Shown here piece by piece: positions 1-8,409 of a stretch of 58,556 nt of DNA. Each line of letters begins with the position of its first letter. Within the stretch, counting starts at the first letter, position 1. The position numbers were made by a program, and so were the translations under genes. The stretch lies in the NCBI GenBank assembly GCA_043730365.1, contig JAYTKJ010000253.1, forward strand, positions 1 through 58,556, written 5' to 3'. A model generated the notes under the pieces. That model was not told where the DNA came from. It searched no databases and saw only the letters and a program-made list of their open reading frames with translations. Origin of the DNA: VFZP01 sp043730365 (GTDB lineage: Bacteria > Acidobacteriota > Terriglobia > Bryobacterales > Bryobacteraceae).

Positions 1-248
1 GAGACAGGCCCTCGCAGGAGAAGATGCATAGGCTCCGGAGGCGACGGGCGAAACGAGCGCTGCTCACATCGGTGCCTGGACTCTCGTGATTTTGTAACAC
101 AGTAGTACTAGTGTCGTGTCCCGGCTAGTTTTTTCCACTTGATCGAGAGTCTCGTTCGGGGTCCGAAGACCGCTTGCTGGCGCGCGCGGCTCAGTAACGG
201 AGCCGTGACCCGCGGGAGCGGTTGTCAATGATTACGCGCGACACCACA
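1..248. other. Intergenic left edge, no gene recognised
   Basis: No reading frame that enters from the left edge looks like a gene. The stretch holds a 6-bp-stem hairpin (CGGCTC/GAGCCG, 187-192 with 200-205), which is not followed by a T-run in either direction. The arms of an imperfect 13-bp inverted repeat lie at 108-120 and 240-252; the second arm overlaps the stop codon of the receptor gene that follows. Confidence 0.5.
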
Positions 249-3200
249 CTAGAACGAGTACTTCAATCCGAACTGCACCACCCTGGCGTCGCTGTTCGCC
301 CCAGCTCCCTGCGAACTGCTGGTGACGCGGCCAAAGTTCACCGTGTCCAGGATGTTGGTGCCCGGTGCGCCGAAGTTCACGCGGTTGAGGAAGTTGAATG
401 TCTCAATTCGCAATTGGATCTGGTGCGACTCGAGGAAGCGAAAGTTCTTGGTCGCCGAAACGTCTACCTGACTGAGACCAGGCAGGTGAATCGCGTGGCG
501 CGGAGCGTCGCCGAAACGTCCATTAACCGGTTGCGTGAAGGCGGCGGTGTTGAACCAACGCTCGCGCGTGCGCCCACCGCGGGGAAGCATGGGATTCTGG
601 CCAGGCACGACATTGAGCCGTGAGATCACCCCTGTACCAGTAGTGTCGCGCCCGCCGCCCAGGCCGGCGGCAAAGCCAGTCTGCTGGGTCATGATCATGC
701 CGAACTGCCAGCCGCCGAGCAGCGCTCTCGTCGTACCGTTTGGCGAATCGCGCAACCAAGGCACCTCATAAATGGCGGCGGTGGAGAGACGATGGCGGAT
801 GTCAAAGACCGAGTCCGAACGTTCCGACCGGAGGTTGAAATAGTCCTGAATGGCGGCCAGATAAGCGCCGCCGCCGACACTGGAGATGTCGCCGTTGGAG
901 AGGCTGTGCGACCACGTGTAGGCGCCGAGTACCGACAATCCCTTGGCGACGCGCCGCTCCACCTTCATCTGCAGGCTATGGTACGTCGAACTGCCGATCG
1001 ACTTCACGGTGGAGATGCGGTCAAAACCCTGCACCGGACGCCGCGCTCCAATAGCCGGTGGGTTCGTGGTGGGGTCCAACACCGCAATAGGCCGATTGCC
1101 GTCGTACCCGACCGTGAGATTGGTTCCCTTGGAGCCGACGTAGCCGACATCGAGGTAGACACTACCTGGCAGTCGCTTTTGCAGCGTCAGATTCCACTGC
1201 TGGGTGTAGCTGGTGCGTAGGTTGGGATCGAGCGCACCGGAGCCGAACAAGCCGGCGCGGGATTGGCCAGAGGCCTGGAACGCCCGTTCTACCGGGATCG
1301 GATTGGCGGCGTTGCCGGTGAACGAGAACGTCTTGACGATCGGCGAGTTGAGCGTGAGCGTCGTCCACGAGTTGGTGATCTCTGGCGTAAAGTAAATCCC
1401 GTAGCCCCCACGCACTACCATTTGACCCAACTGCGGAACGGCCCAGGCGAAGCCGATGCGCGGGCCGAAATCGTTGCGGTCCGGGTATACCAGGGCGCGT
1501 GGACGGTCGGCCGTGTCGGCGATGTCGGGGAACCCGGTAAAAGTCTGGCGGCTGGGCACGAAACCGTTCAGGTCGAAGTTCGTCGCTTTGCCGCGCTGCT
1601 TGGGCGGCTGGAAGTATTCGTAGCGTAGACCGAAGTTGACGGTCAGATTCGATTTCACCTTCCAGTCATCCTGGAAATAGTACGCCTGCCAGTTGTTGTT
1701 CATCCGCGTGGCGAAGGGATCCACACTGACCTCGGCGTTTGTGGCCAAGCCGAGTAGGAACTCGGCAAACTGATGGTCGCGCGTCAGCGCACTGGTTCCG
1801 GACGTCACCAGGCCGCTGAAGCCGAACGATCCGCGGGGATTGACGGCTTCGTCGAAGGTCCAGTTGCGGCGGGCAAAGAGCGCGCCGGCTTTGAGCGAGT
1901 GGGCGCCCTTGTGAATCGTCAGGTTGTCGGACACCTGCCAGAGCTGGTTCAAACGGTCGCGCGGACCGATGCCGCGCACCGTCGGCAGCACATAGCCGGC
2001 ACTGAACGTCGGCGCGCCGAAGTCGCGTGAACGTTTGGCCACGCCCGGAATTCCAATAATGTTGGCGATGTCGAGTTCGGGCTTGTCCGTGGTGCCGAAA
2101 AATTCGTGTTCAAAGAAGCGGTGCCACCCGCCGCGCAGTTCGTTGACCACCGAGGAAGAAAAAACGTGGACGTCGGTGAGGCTCAAGTTCTGGCCGCGCG
2201 CCGCGTTGCCGCGCGTGTCGAAGCCGAACGTAGGCACCGAATCATCGGATTGCTTGTTGTAGATGTAGCTGCCGTAGAGATTGTCCTTGGAGGAGAGCGC
2301 GTGGTCTATGCGCGTGACAAACTGATCCTGGCGAATCGGCGCCGCCGCGCGCGGACCGCGATAATTGATGCCGGGCTCATTCACATTGGGTGCGGGCACG
2401 AAGCCATCGAGAAACTTGCGGGCATATCCTGCCACGCGGTTGGTGGGGATGCGATTGCCGGGGAAAGGCTGGCCGGTGTTGGGATCGATAATGATAGCGG
2501 TTACACCGGAAAAGTCTCCACCCCGTTGGGCCGCGGGAGGAACCAACGCCTGGCCCCCGAATGAGCCGGCAATCTGGCGGCCGGATTCCCAGTTGCTGAA
2601 GAAGAACGTCCGATCCTTGCCGTTGTAGAGCTTGGGAATGAAGATCGGTCCACCGAGATTGGCCCCAAACTGGTTGCGATTGAGACGCGGCGGCTTGGCG
2701 CCCGCCACCCGCGGTTGAAAGCCGTTCAGTGCGGTGAACTTGTCGTTGCGATTGAATTCCCAAGCCCGCCCGTGGAGTTGATTCGTTCCGCTCTTGGTGG
2801 TCAGGTTGACCTGGCCACCCGGCGCACCGCCCACTTCGGCCGAGTACGTGCTGCTCTGGACCTTGAATTCGCTGATAGCGTCGATCGACGGAGAAAAGCT
2901 GAAGCTATAGCTGTCCAGATCCATCGCCTCAATGCCGTCGTAGTAGAAGCGGTTTTGCGTGTCGCGTGCGCCGTTAGCCGACATGCCAACGTCCTGGCCT
3001 ACCGAGCCGCGCAGACGGCGCACCGTGATCGAGCCCGGAGTGCCGGGGTTGACGCCCGGTGTGAGCAGTGCCAGCTGCACGAAAGAGCGCCCGTTCAGCG
3101 GGAGTTCCACCACCTGCTGGCTGTTGATCACCGTGCCAACCGCGGCGTCCTCGGTTTGCAGGAGGACGGCTTCGGCGGCCACTTGCACGGTTTCACTGGC

Positions 3201-3542
3201 TTGACCGATGGTCATCTTGACATCGACTCGCGCTACTTGGTCCACGCTCAATTGAAAGGTTCCGGTTTCGGATTTCTGGAAGCCCTTGGCTTCAACCGTC
3301 ACGGCCCAGGAGCCCGGGTTGAGAAACGTGAACGTGTAGCTCCCGGTTGAGTCCGAGGTGGTGGAACGCTGGACTCCTGTCTGCTTGTTCGCAATGTTCA
3401 CTTTGGCGGCCGGTACCGCGGCGCCGGAAGGGTCGGTGACCGAACCGACCACCGTGGCGGTAATCGCCTGGGCATGCAGAGCGGTGGTGGCACCGCAGAG
3501 ACACAGTGCCGCCGGAATCAAGGAAGAAAATGAAAATCGCAC
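249..3542 (-). CDS. Oar-like TonB-dependent receptor with carboxypeptidase-regulatory domain
   Basis: A predicted outer-membrane protein of about 1097 residues. It starts with a signal peptide (about residues 1-25, ending ALHAQA). A CarboxypepD_reg-like beta-sandwich follows (about 30-115, with GSVTDPSGAAVPAAKV), then a plug-like region (about 130-260, with VVELPLNGRSF and the GGAPGGQVNLTTKSGTN segment). The rest is a long beta-barrel ending in F. This order is typical of the very large Oar-like receptors that are abundant in Acidobacteria; they are thought to import polymers or oligosaccharides, but the ligand cannot be read from sequence. I chose GTG at 3542 because GAGG lies 6 nt before it and the signal peptide then begins MRFSFSS; GTG at 3554 is the alternative. 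It is divergent from the lipoprotein operon at 3702. Confidence 0.88.
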   Translation of the reverse strand: MRFSFSSLIPAALCLCGATTALHAQAITATVVGSVTDPSGAAVPAAKVNIANKQTGVQRSTTSDSTGSYTFTFLNPGSWAVTVEAKGFQKSETGTFQLSVDQVARVDVKMTIGQASETVQVAAEAVLLQTEDAAVGTVINSQQVVELPLNGRSFVQLALLTPGVNPGTPGSITVRRLRGSVGQDVGMSANGARDTQNRFYYDGIEAMDLDSYSFSFSPSIDAISEFKVQSSTYSAEVGGAPGGQVNLTTKSGTNQLHGRAWEFNRNDKFTALNGFQPRVAGAKPPRLNRNQFGANLGGPIFIPKLYNGKDRTFFFSNWESGRQIAGSFGGQALVPPAAQRGGDFSGVTAIIIDPNTGQPFPGNRIPTNRVAGYARKFLDGFVPAPNVNEPGINYRGPRAAAPIRQDQFVTRIDHALSSKDNLYGSYIYNKQSDDSVPTFGFDTRGNAARGQNLSLTDVHVFSSSVVNELRGGWHRFFEHEFFGTTDKPELDIANIIGIPGVAKRSRDFGAPTFSAGYVLPTVRGIGPRDRLNQLWQVSDNLTIHKGAHSLKAGALFARRNWTFDEAVNPRGSFGFSGLVTSGTSALTRDHQFAEFLLGLATNAEVSVDPFATRMNNNWQAYYFQDDWKVKSNLTVNFGLRYEYFQPPKQRGKATNFDLNGFVPSRQTFTGFPDIADTADRPRALVYPDRNDFGPRIGFAWAVPQLGQMVVRGGYGIYFTPEITNSWTTLTLNSPIVKTFSFTGNAANPIPVERAFQASGQSRAGLFGSGALDPNLRTSYTQQWNLTLQKRLPGSVYLDVGYVGSKGTNLTVGYDGNRPIAVLDPTTNPPAIGARRPVQGFDRISTVKSIGSSTYHSLQMKVERRVAKGLSVLGAYTWSHSLSNGDISSVGGGAYLAAIQDYFNLRSERSDSVFDIRHRLSTAAIYEVPWLRDSPNGTTRALLGGWQFGMIMTQQTGFAAGLGGGRDTTGTGVISRLNVVPGQNPMLPRGGRTRERWFNTAAFTQPVNGRFGDAPRHAIHLPGLSQVDVSATKNFRFLESHQIQLRIETFNFLNRVNFGAPGTNILDTVNFGRVTSSSQGAGANSDARVVQFGLKYSF

Positions 3543-3587
3543 AACACACCTCACAGGATAAATGATTGGGAGACGGGCCCCTGAAAA

Positions 3588-3600
3588 CGTTACCGTAACG
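3588..3600. promoter_or_regulatory. Palindrome between divergent genes, possible operator
   Basis: A perfect dyad, CGTTAC-C-GTAACG, sits between the receptor start (3542, minus) and the lipoprotein start (3702, plus). Its position suits a regulator acting on either or both promoters. No binding protein is identified. Confidence 0.35.
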
Positions 3601-3701
3601 ACATGCTATCACGTGAGCGCGGAATATTTTCAAGCTTGACCGAATTTCATGTTTCTCTCCGCTCGACGCAGAGTCCGCAGGCTTGCGAGAATCAGGAGCG
3701 T

Positions 3702-4682
3702 ATGTTTCTTTCGAAATGGCTTCTTTCGTTTCCCCTGATGGGGCTGGTGGCCTGCTCCCGGCAGCAGCCGATTCCGGTGGTGGCACAGGCAGCCGTTGAA
3801 GCGCCGGCCGCCGCGATGGATGCCAGGTTTTGGAGCCTTTGGGGCGACGGCCAGGCCGAACTCTCTGCCTATGATCTCGTGTACCCCAGGTACGGCGCAC
3901 CAAGCAAAGGGACCGCGGTAACCATCTTCGTCACCGAGCCATTCTCCCGCAGTGCGCGCGTAAAAGCTGACCCGGGCAAGCACCCGGAGGCCGACGTGTT
4001 TCCGGTGATGAAGCTCAATCTGATTGAGGATTTCGCCACTGGCATCTACGACTACAACGAATCGACCAGCAGCTTCCTGGCCCTGGCATCAAACGGGCAT
4101 CAACCAATGGGGGCCCTCACCAAAGTTTCCTTTTCAAGTCAGGAATGGTGCGGTCATTCCTGGGCACAGTGGATCCGTCAGCCCAAGGGCCTCGACTATG
4201 TTGGGCATAGTTATTTCGACGGCGAAGCCGATCGCGCGCAGACACTCGATCAGCCCGCCCATGGGCTCGCCGAGGAGCAGTTGTTTTTCTGGGCGCGCGG
4301 CTATGCGGAACCAAAGCTTTCGCCGGGTGGCTCGGTAACCGTGCCGTTGCTGCGGTCACTCCAGCATCAAAGACATGCCCATCGCCCGGCGCAGTGGACA
4401 ACGGCGACGTTGACACGGGCAGCCGCGCCGCAGTCAATCGAGGCCGAAGGCGGGCGAGCGACCGTTGAATTGTGGAAGGCCACGATCGCCGACGGGCCGG
4501 CCATCAGTTTCTTTGTAGAGCAGGCTCCGCCCAATCGCATCCTTCGCTGGGAAAGCACGGAGGGCGAAAGCGCGCGGTTGATTCGGTCTGCCAGACTGAA
4601 GTACTGGCAAATGAATCAGCCCGGCGGCGAGTCAGCTTTATCGATGCTAGGCTTGAAGCCCCGGGCGGCGCGCACGCCCTAA
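3702..4682 (+). CDS. Predicted lipoprotein of unknown function
   Basis: About 326 residues. ATG at 3702 is preceded by AGGAG at 3694-3698 and gives a short lipoprotein signal ending in the lipobox LVAC (Cys about residue 17), so the mature protein is probably lipid-anchored. Reading frame continues upstream to 3603, but that extension is not signal-like. I do not recognise the body; conserved-looking segments include FWSLWGDGQAELSAYDLVYPRYG and an EWCGHSW motif. It ends 26 nt before the FAD oxidoreductase and is followed by the polyferredoxin gene, so it is probably the first gene of a redox operon. That link rests on gene order only. Confidence 0.7.
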   Translation: MFLSKWLLSFPLMGLVACSRQQPIPVVAQAAVEAPAAAMDARFWSLWGDGQAELSAYDLVYPRYGAPSKGTAVTIFVTEPFSRSARVKADPGKHPEADVFPVMKLNLIEDFATGIYDYNESTSSFLALASNGHQPMGALTKVSFSSQEWCGHSWAQWIRQPKGLDYVGHSYFDGEADRAQTLDQPAHGLAEEQLFFWARGYAEPKLSPGGSVTVPLLRSLQHQRHAHRPAQWTTATLTRAAAPQSIEAEGGRATVELWKATIADGPAISFFVEQAPPNRILRWESTEGESARLIRSARLKYWQMNQPGGESALSMLGLKPRAARTP

Positions 4683-4708
4683 CTGATCGCCAACGAACGG
4701 GAACCAGC

Positions 4709-5995
4709 ATGAGATACGTCATCATCGGCAACGGTGTTGCGGGAACTAGCGCCGCCTTGGCGCTGCGGCAACGCGACAAGCAGGCCGACATTACTTTGAT
4801 CAGCGGCGAGAGCGACTATTTCTTTTCCCGCACGGCGCTGATGTACGCCTACATGGATCAGATGAACCTGCGCGATCTGGAGCCGTTCGAGCGTAAAGTT
4901 TACGGCGCTCAGCGTATCGAGCGTCGTCGCGCCTGGGTCAAGGATCTGGACGCGGGCTCTCACGAGATCCATTTCGACGACGGTGGATCATTGCGTTACG
5001 ACAAGCTACTGCTGGCGGTGGGCTCGGTTCCGAATCGCTTTGAATGGCGCGGTCTGGAGAAAGTTCGGGACGGGGTTACGCATTTTGTCAGCCTGCAACA
5101 TCTGGAGGCCTGCGAGCGGCTCACGCCGTCAACCAAGCGCGCCGTCGTAGTGGGCGGTGGATTGATCGGCGTGGAACTCGTAGAGTGCCTGCGGCATCAT
5201 GGGGTGGAGGTGGAGTTCCTGGTGCGGGAGCCGTCGTATTGGCCCATTGCGCTAGCGCCCGAAGAGGGCAAGCTAGTGGCCGAGGAGATTGAGCGGCACG
5301 GTGTGCGTCTGCGGTTGGCCGAAGAGGTGGTCGAAGTTTGCTCCGATGCGCAGACGGGGCGCGTGTCTGGTGTATGCACAAGCAATGGCGAGCAGATCGG
5401 CTGCCAGATGCTCGGCATCTGCATTGGCGTGCGGCCCGGCGTCGACTGGCTGAAGCAGGTGAAGACGCCCCCGGCGATAGGGCGGGGAATTCAGGCGTCG
5501 CCGGAATTCAGGACTTCCCTACCGGATGTGTGGACTGCGGGCGATTGTGCGGAGTTTGCGGGCATCAACGGCAAGCCGGTTGTCGAGCAGATATGGTATT
5601 CGGCTAAGCGGCAGGGCGAACTGGCCGCGCGAGCCATGTTAGGCGATACGATCGGCTACGAGCCGCCGCTGTTCTACAACAGTGCGAAGTTCTTCGAGCT
5701 CGAATACACCACGGTCGGGCAAGCGGTGAATCTACCCGAAGGCGCCGTCGCGTTTTCGCATCGTGTGCCGGGCCAGCGCGCCAACGTCAGGATCGTTGAG
5801 CACAACCATGCCGTGATCGGGTTTAACATGTTAGGCGCGCGCTGGAACCATCAGCAATTTGAGGTCTGGATCCGCGAACGCCGCCGGCTCGACGAAGTGA
5901 TGGCCAATCTCCATCTGGCGCAGTTCGACGTAGAGTTCGGACGCCTGCCGCTTCAGAGCACGCGGGCCGCCTACGCAACTTGGCGCAAGACCTAG
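4709..5995 (+). CDS. NAD(P)/FAD-dependent oxidoreductase (pyridine nucleotide-disulfide type)
   Basis: 428 residues, cytoplasmic. The N-terminal FAD-binding Rossmann motif is IIGNGVAGTSAA (about 4-15). The second dinucleotide-binding motif is VVVGGGLIGVE (about 145-155), and the FAD phosphate-binding segment is VWTAGDCAEF. This is the fold of rubredoxin, ferredoxin and NirB-type reductases. Reading frame extends back to 4472, but homology begins only at MRYVII, so ATG 4709 is chosen; the upstream part overlaps the lipoprotein gene. The next gene, 15 nt away, encodes a membrane polyferredoxin. I infer that the pair moves electrons between NAD(P)H and a quinone or Fe-S carrier; the electron acceptor is unknown. 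Confidence 0.85.
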   Translation: MRYVIIGNGVAGTSAALALRQRDKQADITLISGESDYFFSRTALMYAYMDQMNLRDLEPFERKVYGAQRIERRRAWVKDLDAGSHEIHFDDGGSLRYDKLLLAVGSVPNRFEWRGLEKVRDGVTHFVSLQHLEACERLTPSTKRAVVVGGGLIGVELVECLRHHGVEVEFLVREPSYWPIALAPEEGKLVAEEIERHGVRLRLAEEVVEVCSDAQTGRVSGVCTSNGEQIGCQMLGICIGVRPGVDWLKQVKTPPAIGRGIQASPEFRTSLPDVWTAGDCAEFAGINGKPVVEQIWYSAKRQGELAARAMLGDTIGYEPPLFYNSAKFFELEYTTVGQAVNLPEGAVAFSHRVPGQRANVRIVEHNHAVIGFNMLGARWNHQQFEVWIRERRRLDEVMANLHLAQFDVEFGRLPLQSTRAAYATWRKT

Positions 5996-6010
5996 AAGGG
6001 ATCACCCAAC

Positions 6011-7102
6011 ATGACAAGGCAAGGAACGGCAAACTGGCTGCTGCACGATGTGAAGAATCGCGGAGTCACAGCGTGGCTGCTGGCGGCGGTGTTCACAGCG
6101 TTCTACCTGGTCCTCTATTTCACCGAGTGGCTGACTCGCGTAGCGGTGGCACTGGGCCTCGACGGCAAGTGGACTCTTTATGGCGTGCTGTACACCATCG
6201 CCGTCGTGGGCGGCGGATTGCACGTCATGCGCAAGTATCGTCACAATCGCTACCAGGTGGTGCGCACGTCGGTGGTGATGTTCGTGCAGGTCGTGTTCGC
6301 CTTCGCAATTCCGCACCTGCTGAAATTCCTCCATCAGCCCGAATACTATTTCAGCTATCTGTGGCCATTGAAGATGGACTATTTCACGCCGAGTTACATC
6401 TTCTCGTTGCCGCTGCCGTACATTCTCTACAGCTTCGTCGGCTCACTGATTCTGGTGCCGTTACTCGGCGCGTTTTTCGGTAAGCGCTGGTATTGTTCCT
6501 GGGTGTGCGGCTGCGGAGGGCTCGCCAATACGTTTGGTGAGCCGTGGCGGCATCTCTCGGACAAATCAAGCGCTTCGTGGAAATTTGAAAAAGTCGCGAT
6601 TCATTCGGTGCTGGCCACCAGCCTGTTACTGACCGCTGTGTTGTTTGTCAGTTGGGGCGCGGGCAAACGATATCCGGAGTTCGCCCAGTTCACCACCGGC
6701 TTTCAGTCCTTCTACGGACTCGTGGTTTCCTCCATTCTCGCCGGTGTGGTTGGGGTGGGGCTTTATCCCTTGGGAGGCACGCGCGTATGGTGCCGCAATT
6801 TTTGCCCGATGGCTGCGCTGCTCGGCCTGGTGCAAAAGGTCGGCCGCTATCGCATCACCGTGAAGGAAAACATGTGCATCTCCTGCGGTATGTGCTCGAA
6901 GTATTGCGAGATGGGCATTGACGTTCGATCGTACGCGCAGGCAAACCAAAGCTTCACGCGGGCCTCGTGCGTGGGGTGTGGCATCTGCGCCGAAGTTTGT
7001 CCGCGCGGAGTGCTACGTCTTGAGAACGTGCGAAGCCCATCACCGCAGGAGCAAAAACTTGTGCAGATCTCTGGCCTCTCGTCCGCCAGGCGGGTAATCT
7101 AA
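6011..7102 (+). CDS. NapH/NosR-like membrane polyferredoxin
   Basis: 363 residues. Five or six hydrophobic segments (for example about 21-40, 58-70, 88-102, 134-157, 197-215 and 233-252) surround cysteine motifs typical of NapH, NosR and CcoG relatives: C162-x3-C166-x-C168-GG and C261-x3-C265-P. The C-terminal domain has two [4Fe-4S] motifs: C289-x2-C292-x2-C295-x3-C299, and C320-x2-C323-x2-C326-x3-C330-P. The first of these lacks the usual proline after its last Cys (it reads CEMG). Such proteins pass electrons from quinol or flavin partners across the membrane. It lies 15 nt downstream of the FAD oxidoreductase. No nap, nos or cco genes are nearby, so its partner is probably that oxidoreductase. 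It overlaps the convergent DUF1552 gene by 4 nt. Confidence 0.87.
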   Translation: MTRQGTANWLLHDVKNRGVTAWLLAAVFTAFYLVLYFTEWLTRVAVALGLDGKWTLYGVLYTIAVVGGGLHVMRKYRHNRYQVVRTSVVMFVQVVFAFAIPHLLKFLHQPEYYFSYLWPLKMDYFTPSYIFSLPLPYILYSFVGSLILVPLLGAFFGKRWYCSWVCGCGGLANTFGEPWRHLSDKSSASWKFEKVAIHSVLATSLLLTAVLFVSWGAGKRYPEFAQFTTGFQSFYGLVVSSILAGVVGVGLYPLGGTRVWCRNFCPMAALLGLVQKVGRYRITVKENMCISCGMCSKYCEMGIDVRSYAQANQSFTRASCVGCGICAEVCPRGVLRLENVRSPSPQEQKLVQISGLSSARRVI

Positions 7103-8409
7103 ACAACTTCAAGCGGCTGCGCGGCGTCGCCAAACTGCGGGAGCCGCACGTTCATCTTGTCCATCATGGAAAGGTAGAGCCGGCACATCTGGCGATCGGG
7201 CTTGTCGAGGTAGTCAAGGATGCGGCCGCCTTTGATGCGCCCCCCTGCGCCGCCTAGCAGCACCACCGGCAATTGGCGGGCCTCGTGGTTGCCGGTCAAC
7301 ATGCTGGAGCAATACAGCAGCATCGAGTTGTCGAGCAGCGTGCGCGGGCCTTCCTGAATAGCGTCGAGTTTGCGCGCGATGTAAGCGACTTGCTCAAGGA
7401 AAAACTGATTCACCTTCAGCCAGTCGGCCGTGTCAGAGTGGGACAGTAAGTGATGGATCATGTAGTCCACGCCGAGATGGGGGAACCGCAATGAACTGTG
7501 ATCGTTGTTGAGTTTGAGCGTGGTGATGCGAGTGGTGTCGGTCTGGAAACTGAGCACCAGGATATCGGCCATCAGCCGCATGTGCTCGGCGATGTCCTGC
7601 GGGACACCATCGGCCGGCCGGGTCATGTTGGGTTTGTCGAGCGTCGGCCGCCAGCCTTGCAACTCGCCCTTTTTGCCGGCATTGGCGATGCGCTGCTCGA
7701 CATCGCGAACCGATTCCAGATACTCGTCCAGCTTGCGCTGGTCACTTGAGCTGATGCTCCGCCGCAAGCTGCCCGCATCGGCGAGCACGGCATCGAGCAC
7801 GCTCTTGTCGCCCTTGCTCACTTCATCTTTGAACAGGCGGTCAAAGGCGAGCGCGGGATAAATTTCGAGGGGCGTCGGCGTGGTGGGCGAGCTCCAGGAA
7901 ATATGGGAGCTATAGAGCATCGAATAGTTTTTGTGGACGGAGGGATTCGATTTCTCGCAACCGAGCACCAGGCTCGAAACCTTGGTGGAGCCGCCGTAGC
8001 GTTGTGCCAGCAACTGGTCAATGCTGGTGCCCGAGCGGATCTCGCCGCCCGAGGCCAGCGGTGCGCCCGAAAGCAGATTGCCCGTCTGCGAACTATGGAT
8101 ATTGCCCTTGAGCGCTTCGGCGTTGAACAGGCCTCGCACGAAAAGCATTTTCTCGCGGAAATCGTGGAGCGGCGCCAGGACTTTGCCCAGCTCCATCTGC
8201 TTGCCTTCGCCCTTGGCCCACCACTCTTTGCTGTGAAAGCCGTTGCCGGAAAACAACACGGCCAGCCGCACGGGGGCTTCGCTTGAGGAAGCGCGCGGTT
8301 CGTCGCCCCACACGGGTGTCGACTCCAGCCATGGCAACGCCATGGTGACACCGAGACCGCGTAACATGCGGCGGCGGGAGAATTGATGGCTATTCGTGTT
8401 CTTGTTCAT
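7099..8409 (-). CDS. DUF1552 domain protein with Tat signal
   Basis: 436 residues. A twin-arginine signal is clear at the N-terminus (SRRRMLRGLGVTMALPWLE, about 11-29), so the protein is probably exported folded. The rest matches the DUF1552 family (VRLAVLFSGNGFHSKEWW, the DSVRDVEQRI-like helical segment, and SMLLYCSSMLTGNHEARQLPVVLLGG near the C-terminus), known mostly from Planctomycetes, Verrucomicrobia and Acidobacteria. The family has no established biochemical role. Its ATG overlaps the stop codon of the upstream DUF1592 gene (8406-8409, ATGA), so the two are translationally coupled, as such pairs usually are. Confidence 0.9.
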   Translation of the reverse strand: MNKNTNSHQFSRRRMLRGLGVTMALPWLESTPVWGDEPRASSSEAPVRLAVLFSGNGFHSKEWWAKGEGKQMELGKVLAPLHDFREKMLFVRGLFNAEALKGNIHSSQTGNLLSGAPLASGGEIRSGTSIDQLLAQRYGGSTKVSSLVLGCEKSNPSVHKNYSMLYSSHISWSSPTTPTPLEIYPALAFDRLFKDEVSKGDKSVLDAVLADAGSLRRSISSSDQRKLDEYLESVRDVEQRIANAGKKGELQGWRPTLDKPNMTRPADGVPQDIAEHMRLMADILVLSFQTDTTRITTLKLNNDHSSLRFPHLGVDYMIHHLLSHSDTADWLKVNQFFLEQVAYIARKLDAIQEGPRTLLDNSMLLYCSSMLTGNHEARQLPVVLLGGAGGRIKGGRILDYLDKPDRQMCRLYLSMMDKMNVRLPQFGDAAQPLEVV

